Notes under the pieces: generated by a model | Seen by the model: the letters and a program-made list of their open reading frames with translations, nothing else | Database searches by the model: none | Told to the model about the DNA's origin: nothing | Origin: Nectonema munidae | Lineage: Eukaryota; Nematomorpha; Nectonematoida; Nectonematidae | Assembly (NCBI GenBank): GCA_030549495.1 | Contig: JAUIRK010000894.1 | Location: forward strand, 1,302,001 to 1,366,000 | Reading direction: 5' to 3' | Length of the DNA stretch: 64,000 bases | Shown: piece after piece, positions 45,846 to 56,812 of the stretch | Position numbering within the stretch: the first letter of the stretch is position 1 | Layout: the number at the start of each line of letters is the position of its first letter | Made by a program: the position numbers and the translations under genes

Positions 45846-46040
45846 TCACATAAAAAATGTATCCAAAGATGTTTTTAAATAACAAATAAAATTTTTATAC
45901 AAAAATACAACTATTCTTTGCGTGAATATGTTTTCTAATTTCAAAAGGCAGTTTTGTTCAAAAATTATTACATTGTGCTGATATGGCGTTAAGCCGAATA
46001 TAATTCTGAGTGCCCGGTAGAACATTTTACCCAAATACAC
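45846..46040 (-). pseudogene. LINE reverse transcriptase thumb fragment
   Basis: ALRIIFGLTPYQHNVIIFEQ followed by NCLLKLENIFTQRIVVFLYK is the conserved region after the palm of CR1/Jockey-like LINEs (RAIRII.....HT..LF....L.L..I). Confidence 0.6.
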
Positions 46041-46347
46041 ACAAATATGTTCTTTATTTACAAATAAGAATTAAAAATAATATTTAATAAATGCTTAAAA
46101 TAAAAAGATACAGAGCTAATTAAGTTTGAACAAGGGCTAGTAATAGAGTATTGTTATATATTTTTATATTTCCCATTTTTTTGCAAGGTCACACATATTA
46201 GGTAGGTAGTGAGCTCAAAGCACAATCCGACTTAAGTCGATATGCTTGCAGTGCTGTGTTGCTTAGGAATATAGGAGAAAGGTGGGTTTAATGATCTAAA
46301 TTAAAAAAAAAAAAACAAGTGTAGATATAAAAGCTAAAAAAAAAAGA

Positions 46348-47988
46348 CTAATTGGGTGAATGGATGGGCAAGACAGTAAGTTTAGTTTCAATTACATTAA
46401 TCAATTTATTAAGTTTGATGAGAAGGGATGGATAATAGATTAGGTCAATTAGAGAGATAGGAAAACGTCCAAGAGTGCGCACAGTCGAGTTAATGAAATT
46501 TTCGCAGATTGTGTGGGTATATTGACATGTAAAAATAATGTGGTAGGGTGACTCTGAAAATTCATGACATAGACGACATAAGCTATCATTGGAAATTTTT
46601 CGTTGAAAGAAGTATTCTTTGCAAGATACATGACCTGACAGCCATCTAATAAGAGGCCGGGTTATTTTGAACTTCCTTTGGCTCCATATATATTGAATTG
46701 ATTGTAAATTTGAGAATGAATTGGTTAAACGGGACTTTGAAGAAATACTTTCCCTGTCCAGATTTTATAAACGTGGTCAATGAAAGCCAAGTTGAAAACT
46801 TTGAAGTGGGTGGAAAGGGACAAGACGGGTGAGAGATGACTTGCTTGCTTGTCTAAGATGTCGACATAGTGGTTTTCGTAGATATCTTTGTGGGATGGGC
46901 ACCAATCAAAACTTAAAAAGAATTTGTTAGATAAAAGGATAAGTTTCGGATAAATGAGAGATATGAAGTACAGAATTCGGGCAGGCAGGTTGAGATGATG
47001 AATAGTGTTACGAGAATCAGTAAAGAAGCTCAAATGTTTGAATGAAGAAAAAGACTCGATATTGGAAAGAAGATGGTTACAAGCAGAGAGGATAGCGATT
47101 GATTCAGCTTCTGATGTGGAGTCTAAGGAATCAATGGGAGCTTGGAATTTGAAGAAAGGAGAAATTGAGAAAGGCTCGAAAAAGGCCCATGCTAATGAGC
47201 AATGATTTGTAGACTTCGAAGCATCGGAAAAGATACGCAAAATATGAGGGCTAATGCGAGATGTCAAAATAGACGATTTTGCTAAACTGTTATTACGACA
47301 GATGTTCAAAGAGTATGAAAGGGGTGATGAGGGATGCTTTAAAATTATAGATGGCAAATTATGATGAACAAGGTGAACTTTCAAGTTAGGAGCAAAAGAA
47401 GAAAGTAATGAGTTAAAAAACTGAAGGAAGGCGTGATGTCAGAAAAATCATGAGAAGTTAAGAGTGGAGGATTACAAGATTTATACATGAAAATAAATCT
47501 CTTTAGTAAAATCTTTTTTAGTTGAAGATGGAGAGGAGGAATATCTAGCATAATTTCAAGTAAGCTAGTAGAGGTAGAGCGGAATGCCTTAGATATAGAG
47601 AGGAGACACAGCCTATGAATTTTAGAAAGTAGATGGAGCGAAGATGAATGAAGAAGAGCTAAGCCCCAAGAGAGAATACCGTATTGAATGATGGGAAGGA
47701 CAATGCCTGTGTATATAAAACGAAAGTGAGAGACAGACAAGCCCCATTTGTAAGCAACGACTTTTTTGTGGAAAAAATTGTGAAGCTTAGCTTTTTGTAT
47801 AAACTTTTGAAGTGTTCCGTCCAACGTAAGTTGGATTAGAAAGTGAGCCCGAGATATTTAACTGATGATGAGGGTGTTATATAGGACGAGTCTAAGGTGA
47901 CACCAAGATTTGAAACTGATTTGTGCGTGAAATGGATCAAAGACGTTTTAGATGGGTTAAAGGAAATCTTTAATGAGCTAGAAAATTT
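46348..47988 (-). pseudogene. LINE with RNase H (I/R1-like clade), 5'-truncated
   Basis: From the right: ISFNPSKTSLIHFTHK and VKYLGLTF (about 47840-47960), the end of the reverse transcriptase. Then GLSVSHFRFIYTGIVLPIIQ and FRSTSTSLLEIMLDIPPLHL (47824-47381), the thumb. RNase H follows (47384-46725): RIFSDASKS, SEAESIAILSACNHL, FFTDSRNTIHHL and DWCPSHKDIYENHYVDILDK hold the expected acidic residues. The end is RWLSGHVSCKEYFFQRKISN then CRLCHEFSESPYHIIFTC, a finger usual after RNase H in this group, with a stop at 46348. Frame changes at about 47830 and 47384 and stops break it. The 5' part is absent, cut where the next LINE begins. Confidence 0.85.
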
Positions 47989-49322
47989 CTTAGGTCCGCT
48001 ATTGTTTTTAATTTACATAAATGACATACACAAGTGTTTAGACAATCATAGCAAACTTATCATGTATGCAGATGATTTAACTCTAATGTTTAATACAAGA
48101 AATTCTGATCATCATGCCATTCAAGCTTCACTTAAAAACATTACTAATTGGCGTGATTTTAATAAAATAAAAATTAATCATGAGAAAAGTAACTTTATAA
48201 TATTTTCCAAAAGACCAGTAAGCTCTACCTCATCTTTTTATTTGAATAATGTTAGCATCAAAAGAGTTAGCCGAATAAAATTTCTTGTAGTAACACTAGA
48301 AAAAAAATGTTCCTTTTCCACTCATATTAATAATATTTGCATAAAAATCTCTAGAATTTTAGGTTGTCTGAAAAAATTGCAAACTTACTTACCTACTAAT
48401 GCACGAAAGACCCTTTATTATTCCCATGTATTTTTACACTTAAGTTATGCAAACCTGTTATGGGGCTCTAACAATCAAACGCATCTGGTAAAACTATCAA
48501 AGTTAATGAAAAATTTTTACAAATTCATAAACGAAAAAAGTGATCAGGAAATCAAAATTTTAAATATATATCAAATTAACTCAGTTTCATCCCTCATGTT
48601 TTATTATAAACAATATGTAAAACGAGGACAATATCACGGTCTTTTTGTTCCAAATAGTTCAGTTCATGATCATCTAACCAGACAACATAGTAAATTGCAC
48701 ATTCCGAGATTTAATGAAAATTCTAATTTCAGAAACATTTACTTTCGGACATTGAATCTTGCCAATAAATTGTTAAACAAACTCAATATTTCCAGCAAAA
48801 AATTTTTTCGAAAATCCGTGGTAAAACTACTACTAAAATAACTTCAATACACTTTTCTTATCCAAATATAAAATTTTATATAATAACAATACATTAAATT
48901 AAATATTATTTATCATTTTTAGGCTGTATATACATATTATATATATATATGTAACATATTAAATAATCTCAATATGTAAAAAATATTTTCATTATTGCTG
49001 TCTTTTTTCCCTCTGTTTTTTTAAATATGTGTAATATAAACTTTGGAGACCAGTCATCTCGATGGATAGTTTTATCCCTTTGTCTTCTCTCCTCTAAAGT
49101 GATCTTCAGTGAATTGAATATATATAACCTTCAAACTCTCCATTGAATAAATTTTTTCGTCATTCTGGTGATGAAAATTTGCAGTTTTCTAAAGATTTAT
49201 CATTTTTTTCTCTTATTTAAATGAATGTGTGTATAAATTTATGAAGTCCTTTATTCCTCATGTAATTTTGCTCTTGTGTAAATAAATAAATTATTATTAT
49301 TATTATAAAAAAAAAAAAAAAA
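47989..49322 (+). pseudogene. LINE (CR1/Jockey-like), 5'-truncated, with 3' tail
   Basis: The frame enters at LGPLLFLIYINDI and continues LIMYADDLTLMF (catalytic YADD), INHEKSNFIIFSKRP, RIKFLVVTLEKKCSFSTHIN, RKTLYYSHVFLHLSYANLLW and a C-terminal region to a stop at 48841. About 480 bp of 3' untranslated sequence ends in TTATTATTATTATT plus an A tract at 49293-49322, the target-primed tail. The open frame that begins at 47897 owes its first 30 or so codons to the antisense of the neighbouring LINE. No RNase H. Confidence 0.88.
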
Positions 49323-49329
49323 TAGAATA

Positions 49330-49490
49330 TGTGGTTGGTTGGTTTGAGATATCAAAGCAATTTCAACCGTAAGGCTCGCATTATGCTTAAGATGATTTTT
49401 TGTGAATTTGTTTTTAGAGTTGGGAGCCTTGGGAATCGAACCCCTGACATTCAACTGTTAAGCTGAGAGGTACACACTAACAAACATTGA
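49330..49490 (-). repeat. tRNA-like SINE of a second family
   Basis: On the minus strand, TTAGTGTGTACCTCTCAGCT leads to box B GGGGTTCGATTCCC about 40 bp on. A GC-poor body reaches back to 49330, where it abuts the LINE tail. Its spacing is tRNA-like, but the acceptor stem does not pair, so a tRNA gene is not claimed. Confidence 0.55.
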
Positions 49491-50251
49491 GGCTCAATAG
49501 AAAATCTATAAAATTAGCTTATTATTTTAATGTTTTAAATTATTTTTTATAATTCAATTTCAAATTAATAATTTATATTAGTTTTATGCTGAGAATAATT
49601 TTTCTATGTATTTTATTTTTAAATTTGTTTTCATCTGTTTGGTTTTGGGTGTATTTGGGTAAAAAGTCTCACCCCTGAGTGCCCGTTTTTGGAGAGCTTC
49701 AATTCGCTTTTCCCCCTGAGACAACCAAGCTGCAATTTATGTATGAAATAAAAAGTTGTTTGTAAATTAAAAATCTTACTCCTAGAGGGAAAACAATTTT
49801 AATATGATACAAAATACCCATAAGTTTTATAATTAATTAAAAAAATTTTATGTTAATATTAAAATATTTTTCCCAACAGATACAACAAAATTATTCTTAA
49901 AAGAATAAAACAAAATTAATCTTCCTACTTGTGCACAGAATTTAGATTTACCAAACAAAAATTACTTAAAAAAAGTGTAAATAGTTTCTCTATATATGAA
50001 TGTGTTTTGATTTTAAGAGATAAGAAAATTATTGAAAACATGCGTTTGCAAATGAACTTCTTTATATAAAAAAGGTAACTTCTTTGCATGTTTTGATATC
50101 ATGGAAAAGTTCTTTTCATCTACATTTTCTAAAAAATGCTTTATATAATTTTAAAAAAATTCAATAATAAAAAATATTATAATCTATCTGTCCAAGAATT
50201 AATAAAAAAAATATGTTCTGAAGATCCCGAATCCTAAATATAAGGTATAGT

Positions 50252-50580
50252 CAGTGCCCGCGCTACCTATATAATTTTGGGGCACGTGCCCCCCTGTATT
50301 AATCTTTGCCCCCCCCCTCCTAAAATTTTTGGTTTTGCCCCATCTAGTTTTTAAAGGAAAAATAAATAAGCAAAAATTGTACACAATAATCTTATATAAA
50401 TGCTGGTGTATGTGTATGTATAATATGAGATTTCTATAGGTTTTTATACAGAAGTACTTCATGCTTTTCACCAAAGTAATATAGGATATAAAGTAATTAT
50501 GAAAACTGTGCTTTTTAATCACATATGTCCAGTGCCCGCGCTAAATATAAATTTCAAGAGGGGCTGAAATGGGGCAAAGA
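50252..50580 (+). mobile_element. Two tandem hAT-like left ends
   Basis: CAGTGCCCGCGCTACCTATA at 50252 and CAGTGCCCGCGCTAAATATA at 50530 lie in the same direction, each followed by C- or G-rich sequence (GCCCCCCCCCTCC, GAGGGGCTGAAATGGGG). No inverted partner was found. They may be two truncated copies of one family. Confidence 0.4.
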
Positions 50581-50599
50581 AACACATTTGCAAAAAATT

Positions 50600-53500
50600 T
50601 ATTTCCTATATTACTTTATATCTTATATTACTTTGCTGACTATTAATAAAAAAGAGTAATCTAATTTAAAAATAAATGGTAGTGGCATTTTAGTGTTTTC
50701 TTATGAAACCATCATTTTTCAAAACAATCAAACTTTTGTTATCGTAATACAAAACTCTTGAAGTCTATTAAATTTAATTAGCATTCATGTTAAATGTTTA
50801 TTTGACTATCATTAAATATCTTAATGAAGCATTAGAAAGAAAAAAAGAAAAAAAAATTTAAAATAGAAAAAAAGAGATATGTAATCATTACAAATTTCAA
50901 AGCAATTTTATAATCTCATTAAACGTAATGCGATAAAAAAATGACTAAAAGTATTATTTTTGTTTTTTTAAATTTTTTTTATGGTTTTGATTCAATCCTA
51001 AAATCTAAGCTGTAAATTTTTTTTTATTTATAAACAAATTATTATAATTTTCATAGTAATATAATAATTTCCTTTATTTGGAAAATAAATTATCCATTAT
51101 AAATTAAATAAATCGAATTAATGGAGCCTTTAATAGTTTTAATTATTTCTAAAATTTATCTTATTCACCCTTATACCCAAAGTGAATAGCCATGCTTTGC
51201 AACAAGTTTTCAAATGCTGTCAAAGTCTTATTTGCTAAGAAATTCCTCTAGTAATTATAAATTTGATGAAAATTATTTGTTTTCAATTTTTGAACATCCA
51301 AGAGCATATTTTTAATTTGCCCTTGAACTTATTACTGTATGAGTAAACGATCTTTAATTTTAGTCGTTTTAAATTAAAAATAGAGATTTTATTTTATCTA
51401 CAAAATCCTAAATGAATTGGTTTTTATAGCTTAATTTTAATCATTCTTATATTTTTTTACTATTAAATGTTTTTGCCTTCTAAATCTTGTTATTCAAGTA
51501 GCTTTTTATTTATAGATTCTTCACTACTTTTTGTCTAATGCTTAATGAAGATAAAGGCTTGTAATTCTCCATCCCGTAGTATATTACTATCCCCTATTCA
51601 TACGTAATTCTAATAAAATTATTTTACAAACTTTTTTTACTAAATGGCCAATCTAGTCGTCTTGAATTCCATTTCCAAATCGATAGATTCCTATCTGTCT
51701 AATCATGAAAAATTATTCTTCCGTTTAATATAATGCGAAAAAAATATATCGAAAATATTTATTTATTGTCTTATAGTATATTAATTTGCTCTTATAAAGC
51801 AAATATACTTTTTAAAATGTACAATCTGGTAAATTTTGTAGTATATCCAAATGTGTTTTATGTATGTTTGTGATCCAACATTAATTCCCCTACTTTTTTC
51901 CTCTTTCACGTTCAATTCTTTTGGAATAAAAATCAAAATTAAGATAAAATGATAATTTCGTGATAAATTTTTTTAAGTTTTCAGACTGATGTTCTGGTGC
52001 ACTGGGAACCTCTTCGTCTGCTTTTTTCAATGACTGAATATAAATCGTCTGCGTTTTTTTAGATATCGTCTGCTTTGCTTGGTCTTAAATGGGTTAATTT
52101 AATCAATAATGCTTATAATTCCACGATAAAAAATGAAACAAACTTTACTATGCCAAACCAAGTAGTTTCAACATGTTATTATTTAATTTGGAAAATCTTA
52201 CAAAAAATTCCTTGTTGTACTTAATAGTCCTGAAAATATTGCATTAGAACTTGTTCTGCCTTGAAGAGAATGGAATCTGTTATAACACTTGATGTGATTT
52301 GAAGTCGATTTTATGTAATTTATATATTTATTGCGTTATTTTGAAAAAAGATGTATTATTTTAATCAAGGTCGTTCATCTTTTGAACTTCTTTTTTTATC
52401 AGTTTTAGCATAAAAAAGAAATGTTAATTTTCGCTAAAAGAATTGGGTCTTCTTTTTTGGCTCCCATTACGGTTGACCGTTTTTAAAATGGCCTTAGATA
52501 CTACACTGGTTTTAGCCTACCCCGTTTGATAATAAAATTTAAGATTTGCTCTATAGTACTTTAATGATTTCATGTTTTATCAGAACAGGCCACCTATTAC
52601 GTTTTTGGCGAGAAGAAAATTTTTCGATAATTTTACTTATAGAATCCAGTTAATCTATGCCGTGCTTTGCTTCACTGCAATCTAAAATTATGAAAGATTT
52701 TTTCTCCTATTTTTCGGCTACTTCATTGATAGGATGGGAAGGGGATAACATCAAAATATTTTTGCTTTTTCTAGAAAGTATGCACACAAAGGAATTTTAT
52801 TTGCACGATTCGAGCGAGAGCAGGGGGCTTAGGTGTCCGCTTACAAATGTCATCAAATATATTTTATTTGAATTGTATTTTTCGCGATCAAAATCAGAGT
52901 AAATGTTTTTATTTAGTAAATTAAAATCGACATCGAAACAGGGCATATTTGGCACATCGTTAGGATTCCATGCTCTTCTAGTTATGATTTATGTCCTTTA
53001 ATGTATAACTTTGAAAGTTTCTTAAAATTTGTATTTATGAAAACCCAAATAATATTTAAAAAGCTATAATATTGATGCCTGTCAAAACCGGGACCCTCTC
53101 TCCTTCCCCGACTTTCTCTTCCTACACATGTGTCATCATGGTTGTACCTTTATACATCTGAATTCTGAGAAGCTTATATTTCTGTTTTAAGAGTAACACT
53201 TCAAAACATTAAGAATTGTGATTATCATATAAATTTATGGTTTGAGTGATAATTTTGCACAAATATGATCCTTTATTATATTTCATTATCTTCTGCATTC
53301 TATAAATGGCTTTTTACTATCTTTTTTCTCTTCCACCTGATTTACAATGATTTTTTTTATATAAAATTTGCTAAAATATTCGAATATTAGTGAACAAAAT
53401 GAAACTTTGAGTTGTGTCTGTGTGTATTTTCCATCAGGGAACGACATCTCGATATGTCTACAAAAATTTAACTTTTTTTTTCATTAAAAAATAATTTATT

Positions 53501-53832
53501 TTAATACGGAAAGTAATCCGACTCTGACACCTGTATCCTTTTGAAATCACCAGAATTCCCCCATTCCTGTCTTCCAATCCTATTCCATAACCCTAGTTGT
53601 GATTCAACCAGATTTTTTAGAAATCTGTTTTTGATATCTGGATACCTTGGATTTGAAAACAATCTTTAATCTTTTTCCCATTTTTTAACACGATCTGTGT
53701 CATTTGTGTCTTTGCCTTAAAAAGATTTCAGGGCATCTTTGCCCTTGAATGTTATATTAGTTATTGAATTTGCAGGTATCCCCCAATCTTTAAATTTGGT
53801 TTTTATTAATTAAATGTTTACAGCCTTCATTC
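50600..53832. other. AT-rich intergenic stretch with one MITE
   Basis: Besides the truncated MITE at 51995-52097 there is no recognisable gene. The open frame at 52657-52902 matches nothing I know. Confidence 0.4.
51995..52097 (+). mobile_element. TTAA-flanked MITE, truncated copy F
   Basis: CTTCGTCTGCTTTTTTCAAT, ATCGTCTGCGTTTTTTTAGA and GCTTGGTCTTAAATGGGTTA match copies B and D through the right TTAA. The left third is missing. Confidence 0.7.
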
Positions 53833-54825
53833 GGTAACCGGTAAATTGCTCGAAATCGATTGTTCGAAAAATAATTTCTCGAACTATCAATTGCTTGAAA
53901 AAAATAAACTACATTGTTTCTAATATTTACTATAAGTTATAAGTTAAGTTGTTTGTGACGTTTGCACCCATCCTTTCGGATATTGTGGCCCGCCTTGAAT
54001 GCTGAGTCCAGGTCTACCTGGACTTTCCATCCCACTAAACGCCTACCGGCCCTTGTTACTGCATGGCTATACCTTGTTATATATATATTATTTTACAAGA
54101 ATGTATGCTACAAATATATAAATACAGCTGAGTGATCGATTCAATCCTAACGCGAACGCTCGCAAAGTGGGAAACAATCTTAATGTCTAGTGATAGATTG
54201 ATTACTAACAAGGTTAGAAACGGGTCGCCAGAGCACTACCTAATCGTAAAAACCTTTGAATTCTTCGGAGGAAGAAAACCAGGATAAAAAAAACCGGCAC
54301 CTATAAAATAAAAGAATACAACTTTATTCTTGTTAACTGAACAGTTAAAATTGAAGAACGAGTACATTTATATAGCAAATTTTACTTTATTCCTACATTG
54401 CCTTTTTGTTTGTAATTTAAAATAAGGGGTACATTTTTATTATTACTGTTATTCTTCGTGATTCAAAAAATAAAATAAATAAAACTATTGTTGTTAATAT
54501 TTACTCTATTAGTGTGAAATATTATATGCAACACTTTTTAAATATTCTCCAACGTCGTTTCTTGTGTCATAGTTTGTCACAATGTTCTTTAATCGCATTG
54601 CACAGTCACGGTACCTTTTTTCTGCCCTCAGCTGCACTCACTTCCCCCCATATTGCTCTTTTCACAATTCTTGTAATCTTTGTTCTCTCTTTAGTCCATC
54701 AATAAATGTCCAAATAGAGGGATGACGAGCACCTATTTGATGTTATCTTGTTTTAGACATTCCTTCTACAACATTATCGAAACAGTTCCACATTTCATGT
54801 TTAAATGAAGGAGCACGTCTACGGC

Positions 54826-55030
54826 TGCGTCTATACCGTCGCCCTATCCACGTGTCTTTTCAAAATAATCCACTACTCCTTGAAGTTCATCTGAAAAAAC
54901 TTCTTTTTCAACTAGTAATTCAAATGTATGCGTCTATACCGTCGCCCTATCCACGTGTCTTTTCAAAATAATCCACTACTCCTTGAAGTTCATCTGAAAA
55001 AACTTCTTTTTCAACAAGTAATTCAAATGT
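54826..55030. repeat. 103-bp tandem duplication inside the MULE
   Basis: TGCGTCTATACCGTCGCCCT at 54826 recurs at 54929 and the two copies match to about 55030 with one difference (AACTAG against AACAAG). The duplication covers the C-terminal coding end and is either recent or an assembly doubling. Confidence 0.85.
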
Positions 55031-55732
55031 TTCCATAACTTTGGGTACAGGTATAAATGCCAGCGCAGATAAAAGACGAACTTTAAGAGCAAATTCTGCA
55101 TTGGTGTCGTACATTATCTTTAGTCCACTTGCTTGTATTTTTCGATAAAGACTTTGACTGAAATGAAAAAAAACATCCACTGCATTTGGACAATGGAAAT
55201 TTTTGTTCTATGGCCTTAACCATGGCAAGTTCAAATCCATCATTATTGTCAATGGTTGGAATATAGAGATTTTTTCTTTAAGAGCCTTCAAAATCTCTTA
55301 TAGGTTTTTTCGGTTTTGTTAGGTAACATTGCATATACAGGTTTTGTATTACCTGACTTCAAGCCATGTGTTGTATACAGTTAACTAAAAATCAAAGACA
55401 CACTTTTAAAAGTTCCATCAGCGTACCCGTACTTAGAGCGTGCTAATATATCCAGATTGCTTTCGGTTGCAAAAATTAAAATACTATCATTTGTGTGACC
55501 AGAGTCATAAATCTCCTTTATTGGTTTTGGTAAACTCTTTTGGAATATTAAGATCGAGATAGATATTAGGCAAAACAGGCCTAGCATTTTCCCCTGCGCG
55601 TATATTACGCATGGTTCTTTTCATATTTGATACTGAGGGAAGCTTCACCACTGCAGCAGCACTTACTTCCATTGAAGCACATGATACAATATAATGTGGT
55701 GTATCTTGACTATTTATTGCATGTTCTTTCAC
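54947..55732 (-). pseudogene. MULE transposase, broken
   Basis: From the right: VVKLPSVSNMKRTMRNIRAG and LDLNIPKEF (55732-55505), then IYDSGHTNDSILIFATESNL and SKYGYADGTFKSV (55587-55381), with the catalytic DGTFK. VFFHFSQSLYRKIQASGLKI and EFALKVRLLSALAFIPV (55180-54947) follow, holding the conserved C..H-type FHFSQ motif. This order is that of FLYWCH-associated MULE transposases. The frame changes between these parts, and about 200 bp between 55180 and 55380 reads poorly. Confidence 0.82.
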
Positions 55733-56254
55733 TTTCTAACGGCATCTCCTGCATGGTTGTGATTCCCGCTTCGTTTCTGGATACTTTCATTGACAGTGAT
55801 AACACGTGCTGAGCATTTATTTTTTTTGCACATTTCACATTTTCAGGAAATCTTATTGTTCACTGTTTTGTGGTCAATATATAGATATCCATCCAAACAC
55901 TACTTCTTTCCATTTTCGCTCTCAACAAAAGTTATGTCCATCACTAGGGTTGGAGATCTCAATAATTAGTGAAATAGAAAACAAATATAGGAAAAAAAAT
56001 CAGGAAAATAGTCAGTAGTATTGTAGGTTAATTCAATACCAACGATAGACAATCCAGTGATGAGTATTAACGTTTAAGTGAATACTGTAAGACAAATCTA
56101 ATGATACGTGGTGCTTCGAGCTTCGAAATTACTTCTTCGAGAAATTATTTTTTGAACAATTGATTTCGAGCAATTTTCTTAGAATCCTTTCATTTAGTGT
56201 GTGTTAAAATGTTTATGTAAGCTAAGTTATCTAGAAAACAACTACTTTTTTAAC

Positions 56255-56593
56255 CAGCGTTTCAGAACTAGAAAAAAATTGTTTAGCTCGAGCTCCGGAG
56301 CAGAAATATTTTTTGATCCTATTTCTCCGAATCCGGCTCTAGCTCCTTCAACTTTTTTAATCATTAATAAAAAATGAGTGTAGCTATACTACGTATATAA
56401 TATCTAGAAAAATAAGGTTTGAAATTCGGTTTAATAGTTTTGACTATATATCCTTTCTAAACAACTATGTATTTAAGTTGCCTGGAGCCAGACATAGGAG
56501 CCATATTTTTAATCCGTCAGGCTCCAGCTTCGTCTCCGGCTCCATGTAGACAAATCCTCTGGCTCCGCTTTCTCCGACTCCTCCGAAGCCCTG
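56255..56593. mobile_element. hAT-like MITE rich in GGCTCC motifs
   Basis: Ends CAGCGTTTCAGAAC and CTCCGAAGCCCTG pair imperfectly (the latter reads CAGGGCTTCGGAG on the other strand). Flanks are TTTTTAAC and GCTTTAAC (6 of 8). Subterminal sequence is dense in GCTCC/CTCCG (GGCTCCAGCTTCGTCTCCGG), a repeat style seen in other invertebrates. Confidence 0.55.
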
Positions 56594-56812
56594 GCTTTAA
56601 CATAACTAACTAATTGACCATCTATCTAATCTTTTCAACTACAACTAAGCACTAATTTAGAATTCTTCCAATTTTTTCTTCATCATTTTGACGTCATGGA
56701 AATTGTCCATCTCTATATCCGTCGTTTTTAATTCGCTCCCTGTGATTCTATAAGCTCTCTATAATTTGAGTTTTGTTGCCATATTTTTGTCTTTTTAGTT
56801 TAGATTTTAACA

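Larger units (their letters stand above)
53833..56186 (-). mobile_element. Mutator-like transposon (MULE) with TIRs, 2.35 kb
   Basis: The left end contains AAATTGCTCGAAATCGATTG then TTCGAAAAATAATTTCTCGA; the right end holds the same sequence inverted (TCGAGAAATTATTTTTTGAA, CAATTGATTTCGAGCAATTT). The inverted repeats exceed 50 bp. The flanking nonamers CCTTCATTC (53824-53832) and CTTTCATTT (56187-56195) agree at 7 of 9, fitting the 8-10 bp duplications of Mutator elements. The minus-strand transposase lies inside. Confidence 0.78.

Noticed and set aside
49430-49490. tRNA gene on the minus strand
   Set aside because: Box A and box B spacing is right, but the acceptor and anticodon stems do not pair; a SINE head is more likely.
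52657-52902. 81-codon plus-strand frame
   Set aside because: No recognised domain, no splice or start context, and chance length for this region.
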